A stretch of DNA of 21,445 nucleotides from Thermohalobaculum sp038528605 (GTDB lineage: Bacteria > Pseudomonadota > Alphaproteobacteria > Rhodobacterales > Rhodobacteraceae): contig JBCBEP010000059.1 of NCBI GenBank assembly GCA_038528605.1, positions 1 to 21,445 of the forward strand, written 5' to 3'. The notes beneath the pieces are model-generated. The model was given only the letters and a program-made list of their open reading frames with translations. It ran no database searches and was not told the DNA's origin. The translations under genes and the position numbers were made by a program. Below, one piece after another: positions 1 to 7,582 of the stretch (its first letter is position 1; each line of letters begins with the position of its first letter).

Positions 1-245
1 GCCTCGTTCATGGCGCGCAGCTTCGCCACCGCCTCGGCCGAGCTCTCGTCGTTGACGATCGTAACACCCGTCGCCTCGCTATAGGGCGTGTGATAGGCGT
101 TCTGCTGGCTGGCCGAGTAGGCGCCGCCCCAGGACACGATGGTCATCTCGTCACCGCAGTTCTCGCAGGGCGCGAGATCGGCAGCCAAAGCATAGAGCGG
201 CACCGCCGCGAGCGCCGTGGCGCCCAGAAGATGCTTGAGTTTCAT
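1..245 (-). CDS. Polyamine-type ABC transporter substrate-binding protein, N-terminal part (cut by window edge)
   Basis: This is the first 81 codons of a periplasmic solute-binding protein; the rest lies left of the window. The start is the ATG at 243-245, preceded on the minus strand by a GGGAGA ribosome binding site about 7 bases away. Residues 1-22 form a Sec signal peptide (MKLKHLLGATALAAVPLYALA, then AD). The mature start contains MTIVSWGGAYS and a following acidic stretch, which is typical of the spermidine/putrescine (PotD/PotF-like) binding-protein family. It lies 75 bases downstream of the ATPase gene on the same strand, so it is probably co-transcribed; permease genes would be expected further left. 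A Cys-Glu-Asn-Cys pair at residues 27-30, just after the signal peptide, is unusual for this family. The ligand cannot be read from this fragment; polyamine or a related cation is the family expectation. Confidence 0.85.
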   Translation of the reverse strand, partial: MKLKHLLGATALAAVPLYALAADLAPCENCGDEMTIVSWGGAYSASQQNAYHTPYSEATGVTIVNDESSAEAVAKLRAMNE

Positions 246-320
246 TGGTGGTCTCCCTGGTATCTATCCCGAAAGGCTTGTGAGCCGCAGCGGCCTCGGG
301 TCCGCCGCCACGGTGTTCGC

Positions 321-1412
321 TCAGGCCGCGTCCAGCGCGCGGCAGTCCTCCGTCGCCCAGCCGATCGGCGTTTCCTCGCCGGGGCGGAGGACGGCGTGGG
401 CGGCGCTGTTGGGCACCTTCACCACGAAATCGCTGCCAGCCACGTTCAGGCGGCAGCGAATATGGTCACCGAGATAAATGAGCTCCTCCACGCGGCCATG
501 GAGCCCATTGTCGCTGACATCGGAGCCGACGGTCACACGCTCGGGCCGGATCGAGAGCTGCGTCTTCGAGCCCTGCCCGCCGCAGTTCACGGCCAGCGCC
601 TTCACCATCGAGCCTTCTTCGAGGCGGATATGCGCTGTCTCGCCCTCAACGCTCGTCACGTGCCCGTCGAGCTTGTTGTTCTCACCGATGAACTGCGCGA
701 CGAAGGCATTGTCCGGCCGCTCGTAAAGGTCCTCGGGCGGGGCGAGCTGCTGGATGACCCCATCGTTGAAGACCGCGATCCGGTCCGACATCGTGAGCGC
801 TTCCGACTGGTCGTGCGTCACATACACAACCGTCACGCCCAGCTTTTCGTGGATGTGCTTGATCTCGAGTTGCATGTGCTCACGGAGCTGCTTGTCGAGC
901 GCGCCGAGGGGCTCGTCCATCAACACCAGCTCCGGCTCGAACACGAGCGCGCGGGCGAGCGCCACGCGCTGCTGCTGCCCGCCCGAGAGCTGTGCGGGAC
1001 GGCGGCCGCCGAAGGCACCCATCTGCACCATGTCGAGCGCGCGCTCCACGGCCTTCTTCTGATCGGCCTTGTTCACCTTCCGCACGCTGAGCGGAAAGGC
1101 GAGGTTCTCGGACACGGTCATATGCGGGAACAGCGCGTAGTTCTGGAAGACCATGCCGATGCCGCGCTTGTGCGGCGGCACGGAGTTGATGGCCCGCCCG
1201 TCGAGGCGGATTTCGCCATGGGTGGCGGTCTCGAAGCCAGCCAGCATCATGAGGCAGGTGGTCTTGCCGGAGCCGGAGGGACCGAGCATCGTCAGGAACT
1301 CGCCCTTCCCGATGCCGAGGTTCAGATCCTTCACGACGAGCGTTTCGCCATCGTAGCTCTTCTGCACACGCTCAAAAGCAACGAATGCGTCGGCGGAGCC
1401 GCCATCTGCCAT
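321..1412 (-). CDS. ABC transporter ATP-binding protein, spermidine/putrescine (PotA-like) family
   Basis: A 363-residue ATPase that would power uptake by an ABC importer at the cytoplasmic face of the inner membrane. Visible motifs are Walker A GPSGSGKT at 44-51, Q-loop FQNYALFPHM near 89-98, signature LSGGQQQ at 142-148, Walker B LVLMDE at 162-167, the switch His in VTHDQSEA near 198-205, and a C-terminal TOBE-like region about 285-355 containing SIRPERV. Length and order match PotA/FbpC-type ATPases. The reading frame stays open upstream to 1649, but I chose the ATG at 1410-1412 because AGGGG lies about 8 bases before it and homology starts at residue 9. It is followed by the substrate-binding protein gene, which supports a polyamine-type importer. 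The substrate is inferred from family resemblance and could also be another amine or a metal ion. Confidence 0.92.
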   Translation of the reverse strand: MADGGSADAFVAFERVQKSYDGETLVVKDLNLGIGKGEFLTMLGPSGSGKTTCLMMLAGFETATHGEIRLDGRAINSVPPHKRGIGMVFQNYALFPHMTVSENLAFPLSVRKVNKADQKKAVERALDMVQMGAFGGRRPAQLSGGQQQRVALARALVFEPELVLMDEPLGALDKQLREHMQLEIKHIHEKLGVTVVYVTHDQSEALTMSDRIAVFNDGVIQQLAPPEDLYERPDNAFVAQFIGENNKLDGHVTSVEGETAHIRLEEGSMVKALAVNCGGQGSKTQLSIRPERVTVGSDVSDNGLHGRVEELIYLGDHIRCRLNVAGSDFVVKVPNSAAHAVLRPGEETPIGWATEDCRALDAA

Positions 1413-1600
1413 GCGCAATACCCCTGTTAAGCTTCTGTGAAGCCTCGTTTTGCCGGAGCTAAACAGAGGCTGGATTGAGGCACAACCCTGCAGTGCTCGA
1501 TTCGAAGGCGTCTTCGCAGGTGCGATAACAAGTCCCAAGCAGCGAAAGCGCTTTGGCCTCGGGGTTGCCTGTTTTTTCGGCGCGACCCTGCGCCAAGATC

Positions 1601-1631
1601 GGGAAAAGTGGGCGGCGCGGCAAGGCCGCCC
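1601..1631 (-). terminator. Probable intrinsic terminator after the small membrane-protein gene
   Basis: Bases 1610-1616 (GGGCGGC) pair perfectly with 1625-1631 (GCCGCCC) across an 8-base loop. Read on the minus strand, the stem is followed by AC and then TTTT (1607-1604). It lies 25 bases past the stop codon of the 88-residue gene and before the ABC ATPase gene, so it probably separates the two units. Confidence 0.55.
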
Positions 1632-1655
1632 GCCCCAGGTCATCTCCACGTCCGC

Positions 1656-1922
1656 TCAGCTCCGGCCAGCCCCGCGTGCTTCGGCCGCATCGGCGGCCAT
1701 CAACCCGTCGCCCGGCCGGCAGGCGCGCGCCTCTAAAGCGTCGAGACGCGCCACCAGCTCGGCCACGACATCCGGGAGGTGGTGGTAGACCTCCAGCGTG
1801 TCGCGCGCCCAGAAGAGCGCTCCGGCAAAGAATGTGAGGAGGAGCCAGGCTCCCTTCACACCGCGGATCACGGCCATCGCCTCGAACCAGACGTTCCGCT
1901 TCTTATCGTCGGCGTTCATCAT
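1656..1922 (-). CDS. Small hypothetical single-pass membrane protein
   Basis: I do not recognise this 88-residue protein. Residues 1-22 are charged (starting MMNADDKKRN). Residues about 24-40 are hydrophobic (GAWLLLTFFAGALFWAR) and look like one transmembrane helix. They are followed by an amphipathic stretch (residues 41-66, ending in ARLDALEARA) that could be a short coiled coil, and then an Ala/Gly-rich tail. Two adjacent ATG codons (1922 and 1919) both fit; GGAGG lies 5 bases before the first and 8 before the second. The frame is open upstream to 2045, with another ATG giving MEDDQATNEQ, but no comparable ribosome binding site was seen there. A hairpin with a short T run follows it. It appears to be a single-gene unit. 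Its size and layout resemble small phage-like or stress membrane proteins, but nothing specific supports a function. Confidence 0.6.
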   Translation of the reverse strand: MMNADDKKRNVWFEAMAVIRGVKGAWLLLTFFAGALFWARDTLEVYHHLPDVVAELVARLDALEARACRPGDGLMAADAAEARGAGRS

Positions 1923-2160
1923 TGCTCCCTCCGGCCCCGCGCTCGCGGCAGCCTTGCGCGGCCATCGCCGCACGGAGCCCTGCTCATTTGTTGCTTGGTC
2001 GTCTTCCATCAGCCGCGGCGACACCCGCACACGGCATCCGGCCAATCCGGCAACGCTCCCGTCTCTTGGTCCGGGCCGGATTGCGTTCAGTATGCAGTGA
2101 TAAAGATGAAGGCTTTCTTACTAGGGAAAATCCGTACCAGATCGCCATCGCTGCGAAAGC

Positions 2161-2195
2161 AAAGGGCCGCCGCGCAGCGCGCGACGGCCCCTTTT
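2161..2195 (-). terminator. Hairpin terminator downstream of the 1374-residue phosphatase-like gene
   Basis: A long, nearly perfect inverted repeat: AAAGGGCCGCCGCGC on the left pairs with GCGCGACGGCCCCTTT on the right, with one mismatch and one bulge, around a very short loop. It begins 18 bases past the stop codon of the minus-strand gene. T tracts flank both sides (TTTGCTTT on the minus strand, TTTT on the plus strand), so it could stop transcription in either direction. Confidence 0.7.
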
Positions 2196-2212
2196 CAGAG
2201 CTAAGCCGTTGA

Positions 2213-5200
2213 TCAGGCGAAGTCCCAAACGCCCGGCGAGACCTCGACGGCACCGAACGGATCGCCCGTGGTGAAGCCACCCTCCTGGCCCGCGAGGGCT
2301 GCGGAGACGAAGTTGACGACCATCTGGGCATCGCCGACATTCGCGCCGACGCTGTTCCAGTGCGCCTCGCCACCCTCTTCGCCATCACGGCCGTAGACGC
2401 CCATGTAGAGCTGATCGACGATCTCGGCCGTGTTCGCTTCGGGGTTGGACGAGGTAAACTCGCCCGCATTGAGGAACGCCCCGGCCAGTTCAACGCGGCT
2501 AAGGTCCTCATCCACCCAGAAGTTGCCGCCCTCATCATCCGCCTCACGGCCCAGAAGGGCGAGGTAGAACGCACCGGTATCGATGACGTCCTGCGGCAGC
2601 ACCGGCGGCGGCATGATCGGGCCGCCATCGGCCTCGGCGAGGTCGAAGAGCACCGTCTCGCCCGAAACCTCATAGGCCACGGCGATCTGCGCGTTGCCCG
2701 TGCTGCTCTCATCGGCGCCGATGAAGGCGATGGTCTCGGGGCTGATATCGCCGTTCTCGAAGCCGTCGATGTAGTCCACGAAGACCGGCGAAGTGACGTC
2801 GGAGATGTTGAAGATGAACACCCCGCTGTCCCGCTCAGCGCCGACGAAGGCGTAGGTTTCGCCCCCGATCACGCCCGTGGCGATGGCCTCGGGCTCGGGG
2901 CCCTTGGCGTCCGAACGGTTCTGGCCCGTCTCACCATCATCGTCGTTGAAGCGCTCCGGCGCATACTGGGCGATGATCTTCTCGAGCGTCGAGCCGCTGT
3001 CGAAAACCTCGGTGCCGTCCTCCGTGAAGATCGTGAAGGAGCGGCTGCCGAAGGTCGTCGGCTGGTCGACGAGGCCGTTGTCGTCCGTGTCACCGTCGAT
3101 CGTCGAGTGGATCAGACGGCCGAGACCTTCGAGATCCGTTCCCTCGTCGAAGAGGCCGAGCTCGGCGATCTCGCCGCCGCGTGCCTCGTCACCGAACGGG
3201 ATCGGGTTGCCGTCATCGTCGAACGCATCGCCCCGGCCGTCGCCCTCGTTGGCGGAGAGAACGTAGGTGGTGCCGTCGATCTCGACGGTGGCGATGGCGT
3301 CCGGCATGCGGAGGCCGACCGTGTCGCGGTTGACGATGTCGATCACGTCGTCATCCGTCGCGTCGATCTCGTTGCCCGGCAGGTTGTGGTCGGTCGAGCC
3401 CGCGGAGAAGACGTCGACCAGCGTGCCCGTGGCCACGTCGACCACGGCGATGGCGTTGTTCTCCTGGAGCGAGACGAAGACCTGGCTGCCATCCGGCGAG
3501 AAGGCGGTGAACTCGGGCTCGACATCGAGGGAGGGATCGATGCCCGGGAAGAGGCGCAGCTCGCTCGCGAAGGTGTCGTCGAAGCCGATGGTGGTGACCA
3601 CCGGGTTGCTCACATCCGTGATGTCGATCAGCGAGATGGTGCCCGGCGCGTTCTCGGTCACGCCGTCTTCGCCGCTCTCCGAGTTGAACTCGCCCTCGTT
3701 CGCGACGGCGACGGTGTTGCCGTCCGGCGAGATCGAGACGCTGTCCGGCAGCGCACCGACGGTCACGACGGTGATGAGCTCCAGCGTCTCCTGGTCGTAG
3801 AGCGCGACGATGCCCGGCTGGCGCGCACCGTCGACGACCTCGACCGCAGCCGCCGCCGCGATCACGCCGCCGCCGGCCGCGACCGACTGCACGCCGTCAT
3901 AGCTCGGCAAGGTGCTGAGATCGATCGAGACGAGGTCCGCTTCGCCCGAGGGATCGAAGATGTCGATCCGGTCGGCCTCGCCGTTCGTCACATAGAGGCG
4001 GCCGCTGTCGAAGGCCACGACCTCGGAGCCGCCCTCGCCCACGCCCGTATCGAACGAGGTGAGGCGGGTAACGAGAAGCTCCTCCGTGGCTACCGGCGCG
4101 TCGAAGGTGGTGGTGCGCTCGCCCACGAACTGGATGCGGCCATCCTGGCTCGGCCCGGTCTCGACCTCGGAGAAGGCGTTGTCCGCACCGTTGAAGTTGG
4201 CCTCCAGGAAGTCTCCGAGCGCGGTCTGCTCGTCGATGCCCGTGTCGACGATGTCCTCGCCGAGCGCACGCCAGGGGTAGCCGTCGCCCCCGATGAGGTC
4301 GCCCTCGTCGCCAACGAGGAAGTCGAGGGTCACGACACGGATGCTTTCCGGCGCATCGGCCGTCGGCGCGCCGTTCTCGATGATGATCTCGGCCGGTTCG
4401 CCGTTATCGTCGAGGAGCTGCACCGTGAGAATGCGGCTGCCCTCGGTCGTCACGTTGCCGCTGTCGTCGAGCTCCTGCGCGGTGCCGTCGAGATCGACCT
4501 CGACGAGCAGGCCGCCCAGCTGGAAGAACTGGCCCGGCGTCGCGCCGTCCTCGCTCGAGGCCACCGAGTGCTCGAGGATAATCTTCAGGTCCTCGGTGCT
4601 GAGCGTGACCAGCGTTAGGCCGTTGTTGAAGCGGAGCGAGTTCTGGATGTCGAGATCCGAGATCTCGCCCTCCTCCTTGCCCGAAACCGGGTTGGCCTGC
4701 GTCGGCAGCGGGTTGCCGTCCGCATCCACCTCGCCGATGGCAGCGCGGATGCCGCCGCCGTTCTTGATGGAGACGATGGTGTCGGCGTCGACGCCCTTCG
4801 CGGCGGCGAGGTTCGCATCGGCGGTCAGGTTGCCGAGCGTGGTCTCTTCCGTACGGACCTGCCCGCGCGTGCCCTCGATGAAGACTTCCGTGTTGCCGCG
4901 GATCGTGCTGTCGAGCTCGATCACGACATCGGTGGACTGGGCAACGAGGTTCGCAACATCCGTGGCCTTTTCGGAGGCGGCAATCGCTTCATCCAGCGTC
5001 GCCTCGCCCGTGAGCGCCAGAACGCTCGCCTCATCCGTGCCGTAGGGGCCGGAGATCGCAGGGTCGATGCTCTCTGTCTGAAGCACGCCCGCGTCGTCGA
5101 ACTCCACCACGAGGCGGCCGACATAGGAGTACTCGCCATCCGTCGAGACCACGGCCACGGCGTCGCCGCCGGCGTCCTCGGTGATGAACGGATAGTCCGG

Positions 5201-6337
5201 GAAGTCGCCGTCAGCGTCCTCGGGGCGGAGGAGATCGTCGCCGTCCGACTGGATGGTGTCCGAACCGCCGGCGATGATCACGTCCACACCGTCGAGCAGC
5301 GTGGCGAGCTCCTGCTCGAGCGCGAACTGCTGCAGGTGGCTGACGAGGATGATCTTGTTGATCCCCTCGCTCTCGAGGTCGTCGACGAAAGGCTGCAGCG
5401 CCGCTGCGAGCGCCTCCATGTCGTTCGTGCCCGGGCTCGACGTGTCCTCGATATTGCCGGTGGAGGAGATCTGGGAGATCAGCTGCGTGGTGGCGCCGAT
5501 CACGCCGATCTGCTCCGTGCCGCCCTCACCGTCATCGACCGTTACGATCGTTGCCGGGCCACCCTTCGTGTCGTTGCTGTCCTGGCCTTCCTCGGCCGGG
5601 TCCTCGGGGTTCACGCGGGCGCTCAGCAGGTCGCTCTCGAAGTCTTCGGCCGGGAGCACTTCCGTGGTGAAGAGCGGGCCCACGTCGAAGTCTTCAGAGA
5701 AATCGAGGTTGGCGGAGAGGTAGGGGAACTGCGCACCCGGCCAGTCCACCTCCTGGAGGAAGTTGACGTTGTCGTAGCGGCCGGTGGAGAGCGAGTTGCC
5801 CTCCTCGCTGTCGTAGTTGATCGTGTTCTCGAAGCTGTCGGTGCCCGCATCGAACTCGTGGTTACCCACGGCGGAGGCGTCGAAGCCGAGGATGTTCATG
5901 ATCGAAATGTCGATCCGGCCCTCGAAGGTATCGATCTCCTCGAAGTAGTCCGCCGCGCCATCGCCATTGATGTCGGTGATGTAGGCCTCGTCGAAGGTGA
6001 TGAGGCCCTCGGAAATGGCGGCCTCGATCTCATCGTTGTCGAAGAAGCCATCCTCGTCCGCATCGACGACACCGGCCTCGACGAGCGCGGCCACATCGAT
6101 CAGGCCGAAGAACGCGTTGTAGAGGCCCTCGAACGTGTCCGAGAGCGAACGGTCGCCGGACGCGCTGAAGAAGGGACCCGGGATGTAGTTGTCGCCCGCC
6201 GAGAGAAGGATCGACGCATCGAAGTTTTGCGTATCGTTTTCAAGCTCGTCGACGACGACGGCAAAGGCCGGCGCGTCGTCGATGGCGTCGACGCCGCCCT
6301 CGAGGTCGGAGGCGTGCAGGATCTGGAGTGTGAGCAT
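2213..6337 (-). CDS. Giant acidic 5'-nucleotidase-like metallophosphatase with EF-hand loops, choice-of-anchor I region and DUF4214 tail
   Basis: A 1374-residue, strongly acidic protein in which I see no cysteine. Residues 1-430 are a calcineurin-like metallophosphatase with ASDLEGG (9-15), AGDNYIPGPF (47-56), GNHEFDAG (158-165) and VSHLQQ (332-337). The usual DxH is D-L-E, and the usual GHxH is replaced by AGGSDT (355-360). Two canonical EF-hand loops are inserted at 92-103 (DADEDGFFDNDE) and 122-133 (DINGDGAADYFE). Residues about 465-740 are a 5'-nucleotidase C-terminal domain with KNGGGIRA (525-532) and GGDGYPW (683-689). Residues about 745-1235 are beta-propeller-like repeats of the choice-of-anchor I type (SPDGNTVAVANEGE, SPDGSQVFVSLQEN). 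Residues about 1250-1345 are DUF4214-like (FYLALLGREADDEGG). The ATG at 6337 is preceded by GAGGGA. There is no N-terminal signal peptide, so type I secretion is a reasonable inference, but no exporter is encoded here. The likely role is extracellular phosphate-ester or nucleotide hydrolysis for phosphorus supply, which is inferred. Confidence 0.88.
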   Translation of the reverse strand: MLTLQILHASDLEGGVDAIDDAPAFAVVVDELENDTQNFDASILLSAGDNYIPGPFFSASGDRSLSDTFEGLYNAFFGLIDVAALVEAGVVDADEDGFFDNDEIEAAISEGLITFDEAYITDINGDGAADYFEEIDTFEGRIDISIMNILGFDASAVGNHEFDAGTDSFENTINYDSEEGNSLSTGRYDNVNFLQEVDWPGAQFPYLSANLDFSEDFDVGPLFTTEVLPAEDFESDLLSARVNPEDPAEEGQDSNDTKGGPATIVTVDDGEGGTEQIGVIGATTQLISQISSTGNIEDTSSPGTNDMEALAAALQPFVDDLESEGINKIILVSHLQQFALEQELATLLDGVDVIIAGGSDTIQSDGDDLLRPEDADGDFPDYPFITEDAGGDAVAVVSTDGEYSYVGRLVVEFDDAGVLQTESIDPAISGPYGTDEASVLALTGEATLDEAIAASEKATDVANLVAQSTDVVIELDSTIRGNTEVFIEGTRGQVRTEETTLGNLTADANLAAAKGVDADTIVSIKNGGGIRAAIGEVDADGNPLPTQANPVSGKEEGEISDLDIQNSLRFNNGLTLVTLSTEDLKIILEHSVASSEDGATPGQFFQLGGLLVEVDLDGTAQELDDSGNVTTEGSRILTVQLLDDNGEPAEIIIENGAPTADAPESIRVVTLDFLVGDEGDLIGGDGYPWRALGEDIVDTGIDEQTALGDFLEANFNGADNAFSEVETGPSQDGRIQFVGERTTTFDAPVATEELLVTRLTSFDTGVGEGGSEVVAFDSGRLYVTNGEADRIDIFDPSGEADLVSIDLSTLPSYDGVQSVAAGGGVIAAAAAVEVVDGARQPGIVALYDQETLELITVVTVGALPDSVSISPDGNTVAVANEGEFNSESGEDGVTENAPGTISLIDITDVSNPVVTTIGFDDTFASELRLFPGIDPSLDVEPEFTAFSPDGSQVFVSLQENNAIAVVDVATGTLVDVFSAGSTDHNLPGNEIDATDDDVIDIVNRDTVGLRMPDAIATVEIDGTTYVLSANEGDGRGDAFDDDGNPIPFGDEARGGEIAELGLFDEGTDLEGLGRLIHSTIDGDTDDNGLVDQPTTFGSRSFTIFTEDGTEVFDSGSTLEKIIAQYAPERFNDDDGETGQNRSDAKGPEPEAIATGVIGGETYAFVGAERDSGVFIFNISDVTSPVFVDYIDGFENGDISPETIAFIGADESSTGNAQIAVAYEVSGETVLFDLAEADGGPIMPPPVLPQDVIDTGAFYLALLGREADDEGGNFWVDEDLSRVELAGAFLNAGEFTSSNPEANTAEIVDQLYMGVYGRDGEEGGEAHWNSVGANVGDAQMVVNFVSAALAGQEGGFTTGDPFGAVEVSPGVWDFA

Positions 6338-6404
6338 GGGGGTCCCTCGTTACGCTCGGTCCGCCTGAAGGCGTCCGGGTGGTGGTTCTTCCATCGTCGG
6401 AGGA

Positions 6405-6418
6405 CGCGCAATTGCGCG
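6405..6418. promoter_or_regulatory. Perfect 14-base palindrome in the leader of the phosphatase-like gene
   Basis: CGCGCAATTGCGCG is fully self-complementary and lies 68 bases before the start codon at 6337. It could be an operator or part of a leader hairpin. In GC-rich DNA a CG-repeat palindrome can also arise by chance, so function is uncertain. Confidence 0.3.
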
Positions 6419-6474
6419 CGACGGTTAAGCCGGCGTTCTTTTGGCGAGGGAGTGCGACGGCTGCGCTAAGTTTT

Positions 6475-6494
6475 TGCGTCAGAGATGTGACGCA
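6475..6494. promoter_or_regulatory. Inverted repeat TGCGTCA-N6-TGACGCA, operator candidate
   Basis: Perfect 7-base half-sites (6475-6481 and 6488-6494) separated by GAGATG, located between the terminator of the upstream Bax-inhibitor gene and the phosphatase-like gene, 138 bases before the latter's start. The size and spacing suit binding of a dimeric regulator. It does not match the alphaproteobacterial Pho box I know (direct repeats of CTGTCAT), so I do not assign a regulator. Confidence 0.4.
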
Positions 6495-6531
6495 GGATCA
6501 CGATTGTCGCCTGAGGGGTCTGGAAACGAGA

Positions 6532-6555
6532 AAGGGAGGGCCGGAGCCCTCCCTT
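6532..6555 (-). terminator. Intrinsic terminator after the Bax inhibitor-1 family gene
   Basis: A perfect 10-base-pair stem (AAGGGAGGGC / GCCCTCCCTT) with a 4-base loop, starting 44 bases past the stop codon at 6600. On the minus strand it is followed by TCTC after the final TT of the stem. It separates this gene from the phosphatase-like gene. Confidence 0.75.
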
Positions 6556-6599
6556 GCATGCATAAACATCCTGAAGTCGCGCAGTTTACCCGAGCGGCA

Positions 6600-7394
6600 T
6601 CACTCGTTGGACTGGCCGAAGAGCGAGAGCAGCGAGATGAAGATGTTGATGAAGTTGATGTAGAGACCAAGGGCACCGTGGATGGCGCCGCGCTCCACCA
6701 TGTCACCCATGCCGGGCTGGGTGCGGTAGTAGAGATACTCGGTCTTGATCTGCTGCGTGTGGTACGCGGTCAGCGCACAGGACGCGAGCAGGATCACCAC
6801 CTGAAGTGCCATGCCGAGGGCGGAGCTCTCGAAGAAGAACATGTTCAGGATCATCAGGATGATCGCGCCGAAGAGGCCCATCACCGCAAACGTCCCGAGA
6901 CCCTGCAGGCTCTTGTTAGTCGTGTAGCCGTAGAGCGAGAGTGCACCGAAGGCCGCCGCCGTCGCGAAGAACGCCTGCGCGATCGAGACGCCGGTGAAGC
7001 GCACGAAGATCGAGGCGAGCGAGAGGCCCATGACCGCCGCGAAGACCCAGAACATCGTCTGCGCCGTGCCGATGGAGGCGCGGTTGATGATGGCGCCGAG
7101 GCCAAAGACGAAGATCAGCGGCGCAAACATGAGGCCGTAGACCACCGGCGGGGTGTAGAGCGTGATCAGGAGGCCGACGGGCAGGAGCGTGTTGGTGCCC
7201 TCGAGCGTCCCGGCGCGGGCAGCGTCGTTGAGCGCCTTGAGGTCCATGCCGAAGAAGTACGCGACGAAGCCGGTGATGACCATCGCGCCGCCCATGAGGG
7301 CGTAGACCTTGTTCATGTGGGCGCGCAGGCCGGCATCGAGTTCGGCTGCGCGTTGGCCGGCAACCTGACCCGGCGCGTAGTTCGGATTAGCCAT
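6600..7394 (-). CDS. Bax inhibitor-1/YccA family membrane protein
   Basis: A 264-residue multi-pass inner-membrane protein with about seven hydrophobic segments and the family's length and layout. Segments include YALMGGAMVITGFVAYFFGM (about residues 31-50), TLLPVGLLITLYTPPVVYGL, FAPLIFVFGLGAII, TMFWVFAAVMGLSLASIFV, and a C-terminal INFINIFISLLSLFG. The family-typical stretch ending in ALGLYINFINIF is present. The start ATG at 7392-7394 has GAGGG about 11 bases upstream. Bacterial members (YccA, YbhL, YetJ) are linked to calcium leak or to modulating the FtsH membrane protease; which applies here is not visible. It is a single-gene unit with its own terminator, and a dyad lies 38 bases before the start codon. 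Confidence 0.93.
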   Translation of the reverse strand: MANPNYAPGQVAGQRAAELDAGLRAHMNKVYALMGGAMVITGFVAYFFGMDLKALNDAARAGTLEGTNTLLPVGLLITLYTPPVVYGLMFAPLIFVFGLGAIINRASIGTAQTMFWVFAAVMGLSLASIFVRFTGVSIAQAFFATAAAFGALSLYGYTTNKSLQGLGTFAVMGLFGAIILMILNMFFFESSALGMALQVVILLASCALTAYHTQQIKTEYLYYRTQPGMGDMVERGAIHGALGLYINFINIFISLLSLFGQSNE

Positions 7395-7431
7395 GCTGAG
7401 TGATCCCTCTCATAAAGCACGGGTGATTTAT

Positions 7432-7444
7432 GACCGTAACGGTC
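7432..7444. promoter_or_regulatory. Perfect 13-base dyad GACCGT-A-ACGGTC upstream of the Bax inhibitor gene
   Basis: The two 6-base half-sites are exactly complementary around a central A, 38 bases before the start codon at 7394. This position overlaps where the minus-strand promoter would sit, so it is an operator candidate. No -10/-35 pair is clear enough to call. Confidence 0.35.
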
Positions 7445-7519
7445 GGGTTTGCGATGAATATCGGCGCATGCCGCGCTTCGTTCAAGCATGCTGCGTCGGC
7501 GCGGAACAGTTTTCTTGCA

Positions 7520-7532
7520 CAATCGACGATTG
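7520..7532. other. Perfect 13-base inverted repeat CAATCG-A-CGATTG
   Basis: It lies 51 bases past the stop codon of the FtsX-type permease (minus strand), in the 188-base gap before the Bax-inhibitor gene. It could be a weak transcript end for the permease operon, but no T run follows on the minus strand, or it could be a second operator site. The rest of this gap shows only a 6-base hairpin CCACCA/TGGTGG (7538-7558). Confidence 0.3.
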
Positions 7533-7582
7533 CCGCGCCACCAATGCCCGCCTGGTGGAAGCGAGCTCCATTTCTGTGCGGG

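Noticed and set aside
90..1430. Open frame of 446 codons on the plus strand, opposite the ABC ATPase
   Set aside because: It is a shadow of the ATPase, whose Walker and signature motifs are on the minus strand.
2360..4618. Open frame of 752 codons on the plus strand, opposite the phosphatase-like gene
   Set aside because: It is rich in Arg, Asp and Val with no recognisable domain, and lies wholly antisense to a gene with clear domains. Long antisense frames are expected in GC-rich genes with strong third-position bias.
6338..6531. Pho box for the phosphatase-like gene
   Set aside because: No direct repeats resembling CTGTCAT-N4-CTGTCAT were found on either strand; the dyads present are inverted repeats of a different sequence.
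6441..7403. Open frame of 320 codons on the plus strand, opposite the Bax inhibitor gene
   Set aside because: It is dominated by charged residues (Glu, Arg, His, Asp), the antisense image of a membrane protein, with no family match.
7538..7558. Hairpin CCACCA/TGGTGG as a terminator of the permease operon
   Set aside because: The stem is only 6 bp with a 9-base loop, and no T run follows on the minus strand.
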